Shown piece after piece: positions 1-9,592 of a stretch of DNA of 64,000 nucleotides. Below the pieces are notes generated by a model, which searched no databases, was not told the origin of the DNA, and worked only from the letters and a program-made list of their open reading frames with translations. The position numbers and the translations under genes are program-made. The DNA is from Hetaerina americana (Eukaryota; Arthropoda; Insecta; Odonata; Calopterygidae): NCBI GenBank assembly GCA_022747635.1, contig JAKTNV010000192.1, positions 366,001 to 430,000 of the forward strand. The letters run 5' to 3'. Numbering within the stretch: position 1 is the stretch's first letter; every line of letters begins with the position of its first letter.

Positions 1-450
1 TAAGAGAAGCGGAAAGGAATTAATTTCCTGTGGACCAGGACCCCACTCCGATACGCACTTACAATTTAGGATACTGCGCGGGGATATCTCGAGAAAATGC
101 GCCCCTAGTTGCACAATACGCAGAAAAATACCATCCTCCAGGAAGGAGAAATGAAATCAGCTGTACCAAAGAAATATATTTATAATGATTTGATTACTAA
201 GATATTATGATTATTTATTGCTGTTACTCATATAAAGCAGAAGTTTGCTCATTAAAATATGTTCCATTTGACAGCATCATGGCTAAAAACCAACATTGCA
301 AATCATATATTTATTCGATTGCTTCTGGCTCAACTTTGTGGAAGTCCGTGTTCATTAAATGAGGAATACAACGTATTTTTTCCTCTCTTCTTTATTTACG
401 GACAACCAGTGTCAACGCTTGGGCGTCCTAATCGGGTACCAGTCCTCCTC

Positions 451-570
451 AGTGAGTTTATGCCACTACTGAGATTGTGTGTTGAGCAAAACTATTTCCA
501 GTCCAACAATGAATACTTCAAACAAGTGAAAGGATTAACGATGGGGTCTCCTTTATCACTTTTTTCATTA
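451..570 (+). pseudogene. Penelope-like reverse transcriptase fragment
   Basis: The + strand reads LLRLCVEQNYFQ, then a spacer, then KGLTMGSPLS. This matches the Penelope-like RT block in which an aromatic-rich EQNYF segment precedes a Q-x-GxxMGSPLSP motif (RT motif 4 region). About 40 residues of a normally 600-800 residue protein remain. The frame runs straight into the right terminal repeat, so catalytic motif 5 (the YxDD region) and everything downstream is missing. It was recognised from family knowledge. Its importance is positional: it links the surrounding hammerhead repeats to Penelope-like elements. Confidence 0.72.
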
Positions 571-647
571 AATGAAGAATCCAATGTATTTTTTTCACTG
601 CTCTTTATTTTCGTACTTCTGGTTTCAACGCTTAGGCGCCATCGCCG

Positions 648-688
648 GGCACCTGATGATGACGCCTAAGCGTTGAAACTAATAGTAC
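648..688 (+). ncRNA. Hammerhead ribozyme motif (type I, degraded)
   Basis: CTGATGA is at 653-659, followed by one extra T at 660. The helix II arms are GACGC (661-665) and GCGTT (670-674) around a four-base loop, then GAAA at 675-678. A short CTAATA follows, and GTAC (685-688) faces GGCAC (648-652) as helix I. Helix I has one mismatch and the helix III palindrome is damaged, so self-cleavage is doubtful. A more eroded inverted partner lies at about 403-449 on the minus strand. Confidence 0.65.
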
Positions 689-747
689 GAAAATAAAGAA
701 TAGTGGAAAAAATACATTGTGTTCTTCATTTAAGGATTGCAAATCAT

Positions 748-1490
748 TCTAAAATCATGTGGTGAGGAACGGTAAAGGAAAACGGGAGGCAAATAATATG
801 GAAAAGGGATTGTAGGGAGAAGGTAGAGTGGAAAATGAGGCTAGTTTCAAACCGATTACTACAACCTATGCTAAGCACAGTGTTCATATCCTTTTAAGGT
901 GACCAATCAGATGAATTATGAATCCATTGGATCTCCATGGCATTACTCATATTTTACGCTCGTGGTCCGTCCTGCCCGCGTAAATAGTTCTCGAGGCGTG
1001 GAGTCGCCGGCTAAGCTGTAAATTATTAGTAAAGACGTAAGAGGGTAATCTGCACCATCAGGGATATGCGGCCAACTTGAATTAGGTCGGATTAGAGGGA
1101 GCGAAGTGAGGGTTCGGAAAGAAACCCGTCGCCGGCATTAGCCTATTCTTCCCAGCGACGGACGCCGGAGGGTCAACACAGTCTCTTTGTTTCAAGGGGA
1201 GCGGCACCACATGCGCCCGACACGCCGCGCCCATGCGGGGATCTGAATGACGCTGGCGAAGCCGCGAGCGATAACATTTGAACTTGAAGAGAACTGGACG
1301 AGAGGAATCGCTCTGTGAGGACGAAAACCGCGCCACGAATTCGCTCCCAGGGTAGACGCTAAGCACTGTCAAATATGGCTCATAAAACACTTACCTTCGG
1401 CGGGTCAAAACCCCATTAACTCACAATAAGTACTGAGACAGGTCGCATGATTGCCGTACCCGATGTTTTTCGATGCTGGGTCTCACTCAC
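748..1490. other. No recognisable gene; GC-rich patch
   Basis: Positions 1080-1390 are CpG-rich and open in several frames, including 102 codons on the minus strand. None of these translations shows a domain I know, and stop-poor frames are expected in GC-rich DNA. The 294 bases before the Penelope fragment also hold nothing I can identify. Confidence 0.4.
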
Positions 1491-1499
1491 GGAGAGACG

Positions 1500-1770
1500 A
1501 TTAAATTATAAATTTAATCTCTTGCATTAATTGGAAGGATGTCTCTTTCGCAATGATGTTCTAAATGCCCTATTTGCACAATCGACCAACGGTACAAAAG
1601 ATCGTGTCAATAACATTAGAGAGATTAAGTTTAGAACAGATAGATTTAAGATGTAATTTTCCCACGTTAGGGGGGAAAAGTATTTGGTGTAAAAAGTAGT
1701 CTCGAGTGCGACACCCCTCTGCCATTCACCATAGAGATGGTTTGCAGGGAACAATGTATGTATGTATGTT
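1500..1770 (+). mobile_element. CR1/L2/jockey-like LINE, 3' end
   Basis: The + strand shows LLH-x-LEG-x-LFRNDV at about 1518-1560 and later NNIREIKFRT. These match the C-terminal region after the RT domain that is also visible at 15409-15600 (RVQRRGARFV, then LLHNW). The fragment ends in a GCAGGGAACAATG block followed by (ATGT)n at about 1753-1769, a microsatellite tail typical of CR1/L2-type elements. It is heavily 5' truncated with in-frame stops. Confidence 0.6.
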
Positions 1771-1774
1771 ATTA

Positions 1775-3033
1775 CGTCAATTTAATTCGAAGTACTTGAG
1801 CTTGATGAGCTGATTGATTTCGCGACAAAAAGAGAGAAGAAAATGCGAGAGGAGAAAATTATTTAAATATTGTCAATTGAGAATCTTTTTGTCCCAACTT
1901 CATTTGGACATAAGTATTTCGGAGTAAAGAGAATACAATCATCATTTAAACCGGCAATGTATGTGTTGGGAGGCGTCTCTTTCGTACCAAAACTCAAAAA
2001 AAAGTTTTCACACTGACATTTTGCAGCAATTATACGATACAGGTTTTCTGTCGGGAATTGAATTTCGATTATTTGGGTTCTCACATCTGGCTGCTCAACG
2101 GATTCAGTTCCATTTCGGAATGAAGCTCTCAATTCTGAAGTCAACACTATTGACAGACGTCCGAAATACTTTTTTTTTCAATCTCAGTCCAAAGTTAGAT
2201 TCTTTTCGTGTTATTCCGATTCCTCACCTCAAACATCCATGGAAATATTTTACTTAAAAAAGAAACAACCAACAATTTCATTTGAATTGAGGATATTCTA
2301 ATGAAATCTAAGGTAAGGATACTACTCTTTATTTTTTTTGATTTTAGATTTACGAAGATACCGATGCTATGATTATGGATGGTTCAGATGGAAGGATGTA
2401 TGTAAATATGTATGCTTGCATGAGAATATATAGATGCCCCAAATGCTAAACATTGTATATTTCAATGTGTATAGTAAAAGCCATAAATTTGTGGTTTCTA
2501 ATTATATACCGATATGCCTAAACACCATATTCGTTAGAAACTATGAGCCAAGAAACTAAGAATTAATGAAAAGCTATTCAGAGGGGCTAAGAATTTATAT
2601 TGGTATATTTTTTCTTATTATATTTAGCCATTTGCAAACTCAATATCAGTTATACATACGCACACATTGTATGTACATATTTGTTACGTTTATTCAAATA
2701 AAATATATTTCAAATAAACTTTCTTAAACACTGCATCAAAATATCTCGCGAATGGATTCCAGGCGCTATGGTTTACGTGGATTATTCAACGTGTATCTGA
2801 TTTGCAAACTAATGGCGCCAGAACAAACTCTATGCATTGGTGTGCATTGCTTAGTGAAGTACACCTTTTCATTCCTACTGTGTTTCATTTTCTCCTAGTG
2901 CTATATTTCTTTCTTTGGATTTTCTTAGGAAAGTGTCAAAAAGGGTATACCCATTTAAAACATTTCCGAAACAAAAATATTAATTGCTGTTAAAACATTT
3001 TTTGTATAATGTATTTTTTTTAATTAAAAATTA
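1775..3033. other. AT-rich DNA without recognisable gene
   Basis: I see no coding or repeat homology to the rest of the window here. Opposing frames at 1863-2147 (minus) and 1961-2257 (plus) overlap and resemble nothing known, so they are probably chance frames. Confidence 0.4.
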
Positions 3034-3035
3034 CA

Positions 3036-3074
<39 letters not shown>

Positions 3075-3078
3075 TATG
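3034..3078. repeat. (TA)n microsatellite
   Basis: About 45 bases of nearly uninterrupted TA dinucleotides just beyond the poly-T end of a SINE tail. Confidence 0.9.
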
Positions 3079-3091
3079 AGAACATTTGGAT

Positions 3092-3175
3092 TATTAAAAA
3101 AACCATAAACACAGTAATCAACCCTAAGGTCGGTTTTATTAGGTGATGATAGAGTTCACCCAGTACTAATACTTG
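3092..3175 (-). mobile_element. SINE 3' tail fragment
   Basis: Read on the minus strand, the segment has ACTGGGTGAACTC, a CCGACCTTAGGG-like block, GGTTGATTACTGTG and a T-rich end. The same tail ends the complete SINE at 42455-42738 and those at 30640-30893 and 49190-49415. The tRNA-like head is missing, and a LINE 5' piece abuts directly. Confidence 0.7.
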
Positions 3176-3184
3176 CTTTTATCT

Positions 3185-3885
3185 CTACTAGTAGTAATCT
3201 ATCCGTTACCTGCTCTATGTTGACTACGCTTCTTCCTATCTCTTGATGCTATGGCAACCCTTCGGTGGCTCTCGTCCCCGCCGCTGTATATTATTCTATA
3301 CTTATCACTCCAGTAATCCCCGCTATCCTTCCATCTCACCTCGCATAGACCTAAAATATCTATATTTCCCCTTTCCATCTCTCGCTTAACATTCTCCAAT
3401 TTCCCTGTCCTCATCATTGTCCTAACATTCCACGTTCCTATTCTAACTAATGTGGTCTTCTTCTCCGGCGTTTTCTGTCCTGTTGCTGCCGGTTTCCCTT
3501 GCAAGTGTTTCGTGGGATGACAACCGCGGAAGCCTTGCCTCCCCCGCTGCCGGGCACGACACACGGCCGATTGGGCCGAGCCCCGTAGTTGCCAGGACTC
3601 AAAATATCTGTTTTGGTCTTCATTTAAATCTTGGGAATGATAATTGAGGTGGTTTCCCGTTGCCTTCCTCAATAGTGTTTTTAACGTGACACCATCACTT
3701 ACTGGCCGCCCCACTGGGGTCAGACGCCATTGCAGCCGCCTCACTGAGGAACAGACGCACTAACCTTCGACCTATCTAGCATGGGTGACCCTACCAGGAG
3801 CAATTATTATTACTCCCGGCAGCACAGCTCCAGGAGTCATCGGAACGCACAAGCCATTCCACTACGTCAAGGTTGTAGTCCGGGG
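3185..3885 (-). mobile_element. LINE 5' leader and start of apurinic endonuclease ORF
   Basis: From about 3885 downward on the minus strand there is a leader with GGGTCACCCATGC and GATAGGTCGAAGG, shared with 20430-20830, 55080-55990 and 60640-61160. It then opens into a frame (3744-3199) reading TRIGTWNVRTMMRTGKLENV, then GLCEVRWKDSGDYW and IIYSGGDE. This is the N-terminal APE-type endonuclease domain of a non-LTR retrotransposon, the type often mislabelled craniofacial development protein 2-like. The frame stops at about 180 codons of an expected 900 or more, after an apparent deletion near 3245. RT is absent. Confidence 0.85.
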
Positions 3886-3887
3886 AG

Positions 3888-3927
3888 ATATATAAATATA
3901 TATATATATTATTTATATAGCGTGGGA

Positions 3928-4001
<74 letters not shown>

Positions 4002-4010
4002 CCACGCTAA
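3888..4010. repeat. (TA)n block inside a short inverted repeat
   Basis: TAGCGTGGG at 3918-3926 and CCCACGCTA at 4001-4009 flank about 74 bases of mostly TA/AT repeat, so one strand folds into a long hairpin. Confidence 0.85.
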
Positions 4011-4054
4011 TTGCCTCTCAAAAAACATTATTTGTCATTTGCCATGCAAAAAAT

Positions 4055-4310
4055 GCACTTAATGTAAGTAATCATTTGCCCAGATCTCTATCCTTTTGTT
4101 GATGATCCTGAGAACAACTTCAGCTGCGTGGGATATCAAACTTATTGTCCTGTAGTCCTCACATCATGTAGTCTTTTACTTTTTTCGGAATAGGAACTAT
4201 AACTGATCTCACAAAGTCTTCCGGTCAGATTCCTTCCTCATAAATACTACGAATCAGCCCATATAGCCTCTTCCTCCCACATTTTCCTAAACATTTCAGT
4301 AGTTCCGCAG

Positions 4311-4312
<2 letters not shown>
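4055..4312 (-). pseudogene. LINE reverse transcriptase fragment
   Basis: The minus strand reads [20 protein letters not shown], then RSIYEEGI and a stop where the family has WPEDFV. SVIVPIPKK follows, then a frameshifted CEDYRTISL-like block and IINKRIE. This is the N-terminal RT region, and it is nearly the same as the open frame at 63547-64000. It starts exactly at the edge of a (TA)n tract and ends before the catalytic motif. Confidence 0.85.

Positions 4313-4380
<68 letters not shown>
4313..4380. repeat. (TA)n microsatellite at LINE junction
   Basis: About 64 bases of perfect TA repeat abutting the 5' truncation point of the LINE fragment at 4055-4312. Confidence 0.9.
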
Positions 4381-4419
4381 ACATACATAATTTCTTATAT
4401 ATTCATGTATATATCTTCG

Positions 4420-4560
4420 AAAAGGATCGCTCGATGACGACACCAGTTTTTATGAACGTCGATTAAAACATTTATACGCAGAAACACAAAGAAAGGACAC
4501 TCACATATCTAGTTGACGTTTCGACGGCATGGCCGTCTTCTTCAAATTCTGATTATATTT
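4420..4560 (-). mobile_element. Penelope-type terminal repeat, single arm
   Basis: The segment GAAACACAAAGAAAGGACAC at about 4482 and its upstream neighbourhood match the left arm of the foldback at 48851-49017. A hammerhead-like core sits next to it on the minus strand (4513-4546). The opposite arm is missing. Confidence 0.55.
4513..4546 (-). ncRNA. Hammerhead ribozyme motif with mutated core
   Basis: On the minus strand the core reads TTGAAGA (C of CTGANGA changed to T), one extra A, then perfect helix II arms GACGGC and GCCGTC around CAT. GAAA, ACGT sharing its first base and C at the cleavage position follow. ACGT is self-complementary, fitting a helix III formed between two molecules. 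The changed first core base should weaken or abolish cleavage, and helix I is poor. Confidence 0.55.
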
Positions 4561-5989
4561 ATATATAATTCTGCATGTGCTGAATTACTTAAATTATTTA
4601 TCTCGACGGAAAAATAAACAGCAAAGACATTTTGTAGATCGTCACTTGCACAGCCCGAATTCCCTACATCCCAAAACTGCGCCCCAGTCGCGACGAATTA
4701 TGCGGGACAATACTCGCGATGATATCTCCGACTCCCAGCGCGTCCCACTGGTGTGCATTATGACTGGGTCCACAATTTGAAGGGACGCCATCCGTCCCTC
4801 CCCGAGCCTCATCTTGATGTCATATGTTTCGACGGAAGGGTAACATGAGGACGTTTCTTCCTCACACCATTTTGTCTCGTCGCTCCCTCGCTTTACGCCC
4901 CCTCTCCGCCCCTAACCCTTTCCCCCCCCCCCCCTTATACCCCCACCCGGTCCGGGATCTTTCTGTCTCTCTCTCACGCCGATTATGTGCCATGTAATCC
5001 ATACTCCTTCCCCTTTCATTCTGCCGCGGACTTCCTGGAATTCCCAGTCGCAGCCTCCGCCTTCACGTCAACGGCTTCGACTGGCATGAGAGTATGGAGC
5101 GAAAGAGCAAGAGAGCACGCCATTCGGGGAGTTATTCTGAAAAACTAGAGAGAAACTTCTGGCATTGCGTTGGGATGCGACATCCGCCCGCCGCCGCGTC
5201 GGGCTGCCACTACAAAGTCACCGCGCCCTACGCCACCGAAACCGTCTCCAAAGTTCATTCTAGCAGATTAAATTAATACTATATCATTTGAATCGCGACA
5301 GCTTATGCCAAGAGTAAACATTTATTTGAAGACAAACTTAAGATAAGCACCTTATGCACGCAAACACATGGAATTCACGCATTTAAATAATTAATCAGAA
5401 AAGTGAATCCTACTCATAATTTCTTAAGGCTCCCCTAAATAGGTATAAAAAGATTCAGCGTTTACATCCATTGACAATTTTAGTTCGATTCGATCTGATG
5501 TTAAGGCTGATTTTGCCGATCAGTGGTATTCGACTTAATTAGCCTTTATGACTCACTTTGCACTGTGGATCATTAATCACCGATGAGATGGGACTGGTGT
5601 GACCTCGATCAACATTCAAATCATCGGCTTGCTAACGATTAATTAATGGCTGATGTCTGCACAATCCCTTTCGCGGAACCTGGTGGAGGTGAGGACAGCC
5701 CATGGCATTACTTCATACCAAGCATGAAGGCTATAATGTTAACTCAACACCATTTCTTCACATATCTCCAATTAGGTGTCTCTGATTACCTTATCTAAGC
5801 AGTTTTCCTAAAGCAAAAAAAAAAACATTTTCATTGCCTGATGTGAATCGTATGTAAGATAATCAACGATCCAAGGGTATCATTGGAGATTTATCTATTT
5901 TTCCTGCAGAAGAACATGAAAACCCTGAATTTTTTTTGCATAGCAAGCATAGTAAAGATCCATAATATTTCCAAAATAAATTGGTTATT
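4561..5989. other. No recognisable gene; GC-rich stretch with a poly-C run
   Basis: Positions about 4660-5270 are GC-rich with many CpG dinucleotides, and include a C run at about 4921-4934. Short open frames show no known domain. From 5280 on the DNA is AT-rich, with nothing I can identify. Confidence 0.4.
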
Positions 5990-6253
5990 TTAAATTATTT
6001 AACAGGAGTTTCACTAAATAACTTTGCAGTTTCCACATAAAATAACTGATTTATTTTCAACTAGTTTCGCTACACTGTAGCATCTTCAGGAACGTTCTGT
6101 ACTTCGTAACGTCTTACGTAACGCGACGCGAAACTAGTTGAAAATAAATCAGTTATTTTATGTGGAAACTGCAAAGTTATTTAGTGAGACTCCTGTTCGC
6201 AATGGATTTCCACAAAGTCTCGGCCTCGACCATCGATCACATTAAATTACTTA
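5990..6253. mobile_element. Hammerhead-bearing foldback element with near-perfect 68-bp arms
   Basis: Arms 6003-6070 and 6128-6195 are almost exact reverse complements around a 57-bp loop. The right end continues into CCACAAAGTCTCGGCC, matching the end of the elements at 61603-61826 and 37926-38140. TTAAATTATTTA (5990-6001) and TTAAATTACTTA (6242-6253) look like a 12-bp target site duplication with one change. The element is about 240 bp with no coding capacity. A hammerhead core is on the minus strand in the left arm and loop. Confidence 0.78.
6056..6092 (-). ncRNA. Hammerhead ribozyme motif
   Basis: On the minus strand: helix I TTC (6092-6090), CTGAAGA (6089-6083), one extra T (6082), helix II GCTAC and GTAGC with loop AGT (6081-6069) and GAAA (6068-6065). 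CTAGTT (6064-6059) follows, with predicted cleavage after 6059, then GAA closing helix I. Core bases are intact (position 7 is free), helix II is perfect and ACTAGT is a palindrome suited to dimeric action. Helix I is only 3 bp here. Confidence 0.72.
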
Positions 6254-7584
6254 TCATAATTGACCCTTAAAAACAATTTCCCGCATCGATATACGCAATC
6301 ATTTGGATCCACGTTACCAACGAGACGCAGACGTTCATGCAAAAACTGGCCGCGATATAATTTTTAAGTTCTCTTTTATTTCAGTACCTATTACGTTATA
6401 ATGCAAATCAGAGTCAATGTTCAACTATATTTTGAGCACGCCGTGGTACCAAATGACGCAAAAAAATACATCAGAAGTGACGACTCATAATACAATCCAC
6501 TCAGATCCGAGAAAAAACTTAATAACCCAATCTCCATTGCCATTAAACATGCGAGCATGTGACGTAAAAATAACTGACGAGGCAATAAAGACGTCTGTGG
6601 CGCGCCGGGAGTGTATGTTTAAGTGTCGAGAGAGAGTAGCAGATCATTAGGGAGGGGTGAGTGGGATGTAAGCGCAAGCATCCGTCCCAATTTGTATTGC
6701 GTGATTAATTGACTGACATTTGGCACGCCAATGGCCACACCATTTGGGAAAATGAACCATCGCCTCCAGTCCAATGCGAAGGATGGCACCGAGACGAAGA
6801 TAGGGCTCCCGCGGTACCCTCGACCACACGTGAAACTCACATTCGAGTTTGCAGTTCCTATCTTGTATCGTCTCGGTTGCCCTTGCAAATCACACAGCCC
6901 GACTTTTAAATGAGGATGTTTTAAGGAGATGAGCGTCTTAGTCCATTGTGTGGAGAGCTAAGTTTCTGCCAGGGAGGACTCGGGATCGATTACGGGCACT
7001 CTTGACACACCACAGAACAACCCACCTTCACCACGACAGTGTTATTTTTCATAAACCAGATCTTCCTGGTATGCCAAAGACGACATAAAGGGTAAGTACT
7101 GGAATCGAATGTCAAAACCGACCGTCGGCTTGGTTGCTATGGTCGGTAGTGGTCTAAATTACCACTCCTCAGATGATACTCAGCGAGTGATAACTCCAGT
7201 TGAGAATCCGACCACTCTGCTTGCACCGCTACATCAAGTGAAGTACGTTTTATCGCGTTTTGAAAAAAACAGCCTACCGATTAGAATAAGGTTTTTCATT
7301 GCCTCGGCAAAACTACCGCAATGCCTTGGATCTCTTATTAATACATCACATCCAAACACCATTAACATTAATAGGCTTTTTGAAAGCCATGAAGTAAGGA
7401 AATACATTCTTTTGGAACAGCATGAAAATAACTGTGCTGTTAAAATTACCCGATGGAATACGCGCCTATGAGAGAGTTAAATATTAAATTTCGAACATTT
7501 CTCAGGCGAAAAATCCCATTTCTAAGCAAAGACCCCTTTCGTTGCTATAAGATTCCCCGCTAGACGGTAATTTTCTTTGAAATA
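6254..7584. other. No recognisable gene
   Basis: Mixed-composition DNA. A 120-codon frame at 7109-7471 (+) has no domain I recognise and no splice or neighbour support, so I treat it as unassigned. Confidence 0.35.
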
Positions 7585-8905
7585 CTACCTTGATCAAAAA
7601 TTTCCCGGAATTTATTCAGAAAATTAAAAATACAAGTTTATTCATCTAAATCTATATTGTCCCCTTCAAAGTAATCCCCATCGACTGCAACACACTTATG
7701 CCAGCGCTTGATCCAATCCTCGAAACATTTTTTATATTCGGTTTTCGGTATGTCCATCAGTGCTTCCTGCGATTTTTCCATTACTTCCTCTCGGCTGCTA
7801 AAACGCGTTCCCCGTAATGGTTTTTTAACTCGATTGAACAGAAAGAAGTCACAGGGAGCCAAATCAGGTGAATTCGGTGGCTGTTGGATGGTATTTGTTG
7901 CATTTTTCGTCAAAAAATTACGAATAATGATAGCACTGTGCGACGGTGCGTTATCATGGTGCAAAATCCACGAGTTTTCTGCCCACATTTCTGGTCTCTT
8001 TCGGCGAATTGCTTCACGCAAACGTCTCATAACGCCCAAATAATACTCTTTGTTTACTGTCTGGCCTTCTGGCAAAAATTCATGATGCACTACACCGTTG
8101 TAATCCATGAAAACCGTCAGCATTGCCTTCTTTTTTGACTGAAAACGACGTGGTTTTTTTGGTCTCGGCTCATTTGGTGAACGCCATTCACTTGCCTGAT
8201 GTCTGGATTGCGTGTCGTACTCATAAACCCACGTCTCGTCTCCAGTAATGATCCTTTTGATGAATGTGGGATCGGATTCAGCCTCGCAAATCATGTCTTT
8301 TGCGACGTCAACACGGTCTCTTTTTTGCATGAAATTGAGGTCTTTTGGCTGCTACACGACGGAAACCCAAATCATTAACCACAATGTCTTGGGCGGATCC
8401 ATAGGCAATGTTCAAGTCCTCCGCTATTTCTCTGATGGTTAATTTGCGGTTATTGACCAACATTTCTTTTACTTTATCAATTTTTTCACCGACTTTCGAT
8501 GTCGATGGTCTGCCACTGCGTTCATCATCTTCGATTGACTCACGACCACTTCTGAACCGCTCGTGCCACTGGTAAACGACCGTTTTTTTTAGAGAATCGT
8601 TGCCGAAACACTTTTCCAACATTTCCAACGTCCGTGCGCCACTAAATCCGTTTTTTACGCAAAATTTAAACAAGTTCGTTGTTGCAAATTTAAATTCATT
8701 TCTGCAATTGTAAAAAATCGCCAACACACACAGAGATAGATGTACTCTTGGCTACGTAACTTTTGCAAATGTCAAGTTATGACACTAAGATTTAAAGGGA
8801 ATATCAACAACAGATGTACCATTTTAACAAAAAAAAACAGAACTCAAATCGGAACGATGGGAGCGCCACACGGTGGTTATTCCGGGAACTTTTTGATCAA
8901 GGTAG
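7585..8905 (-). mobile_element. Full-length mariner transposon, copy 1 (1321 bp)
   Basis: Terminal inverted repeats start CTACCTTGATCAAAAA at 7585 and end with its complement at 8905. TA dinucleotides flank both sides (7583-7584 and 8906-8907), the mariner target duplication. Length and sequence match the copy at 44694-46014 in opposite orientation. The transposase inside is broken, so the element could only move with a transposase supplied elsewhere. Confidence 0.93.
7638..8699 (-). pseudogene. mariner transposase, frameshifted
   Basis: The minus strand starts with an ATG at 8699 (MNLNLQQR). One base is missing compared with copy 2 within the first 20 codons, which throws the helix-turn-helix domain (KNGFSGARTLEML, RSGRPSTSKVGEK) into another frame. 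A second break follows GFRRVAAKRP, where the WVPKDL-type linker of mariners should be. The catalytic half is then open: GDETWVYEYD, HHDNAPSHS and SPDLAPCDFFLF give the D,D34D triad, ending at DNIDLDE. Normal length would be about 350 residues. The second break is shared with copy 2, so it is older than either insertion. Confidence 0.92.
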
Positions 8906-8907
8906 TA

Positions 8908-9316
8908 TGTTCATTTATCTATGAGAATTCATCAAACAGATTCTAAAGATGTGTCTCACGACAATATGGTCTTAGTGATATTTCTATTAGACTAACCATA
9001 GCATGGTCTAAAGAAGATATCAGTTCTGTACTGAAATTGTTACCTGGATTCAGTTTGTAAATTAAAATAAATGAAGTGAAAGGTTAGATTCAAGCGGATA
9101 AAATAGGAAATATGGATGAGAAAATGGAATGCAGAAGCGCAAGAGAAGAGTAATAGGAGGCAGCGGAACAATTTATGAGCACCGACAGAGAGAAAAGGGA
9201 AACTCCGGGCATACAATCAAAGGTTAGTCTGGGATATTATTGACTAAACCACGGAAGATTCAAGGGTAATGCGAGAGATATATAGAGAAACTATAAAGAC
9301 ATAGGTCATTATAAGA
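8908..9316. other. No recognisable gene
   Basis: A-rich DNA between the mariner and the microsatellite block; the later part (about 9060-9310) resembles degraded LINE linker sequence but shows no motif I would defend. Confidence 0.35.
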
Positions 9317-9317
9317 A

Positions 9318-9377
9318 CAGTATATATACATATATATGTATATGCATATGCATATGTATATGCATATGTATATATAT

Positions 9378-9447
<70 letters not shown>

Positions 9448-9534
9448 TTATATATATGTATATATATAAATATATATATATAGAGTCTTACTTAAAGAAG
9501 GCCTTGGAGAATGTGAGTGTCCTTTTAAGTGTTA

Positions 9535-9589
<55 letters not shown>

Positions 9590-9592
9590 TAT
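9318..9592. repeat. Compound (TA)n / (TATG)n microsatellites
   Basis: Two TA-rich tracts (about 9322-9482 and 9537-9590) flank a short unique piece. The second abuts the 5' truncation of a LINE copy at about 9592. Confidence 0.85.

Larger units (their letters stand above)
295..747 (+). mobile_element. Penelope-like element fragment with two partial terminal repeats and 12-bp target site duplication
   Basis: The unit at 307-735 is flanked by the same 12 bases, ATTGCAAATCAT, at 295-306 and 736-747, so it inserted as one piece. Its left part (about 313-450) is an inverted partial copy of the repeat that forms its right part (about 568-735). Both share the stretches TCAACTTTGTGG, CATTAAATGA and the GTTTCAACGC block seen at 37926-38140. 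Between them lies a Penelope-type reverse transcriptase segment (451-570). Penelope-like elements are known to carry terminal repeats with hammerhead ribozymes, and a hammerhead core is present at 648-688. The copy is far too short to be autonomous. Confidence 0.8.

Noticed and set aside
3199..3744. Host craniofacial development protein 2 gene
   Set aside because: That name is commonly attached to LINE endonuclease fragments; the leader and decay here show a retrotransposon.
3888..4010. Open frames made of Tyr-Ile repeats here and in other (TA)n tracts
   Set aside because: They are translations of dinucleotide repeats and carry no coding information.
4921..4934. Poly-C run as a functional element
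   Set aside because: Short homopolymer, likely slippage or sequencing noise; no flanking structure.
7109..7471. 120-codon plus-strand frame
   Set aside because: No recognisable domain, biased composition or neighbour context; chance frame cannot be excluded.
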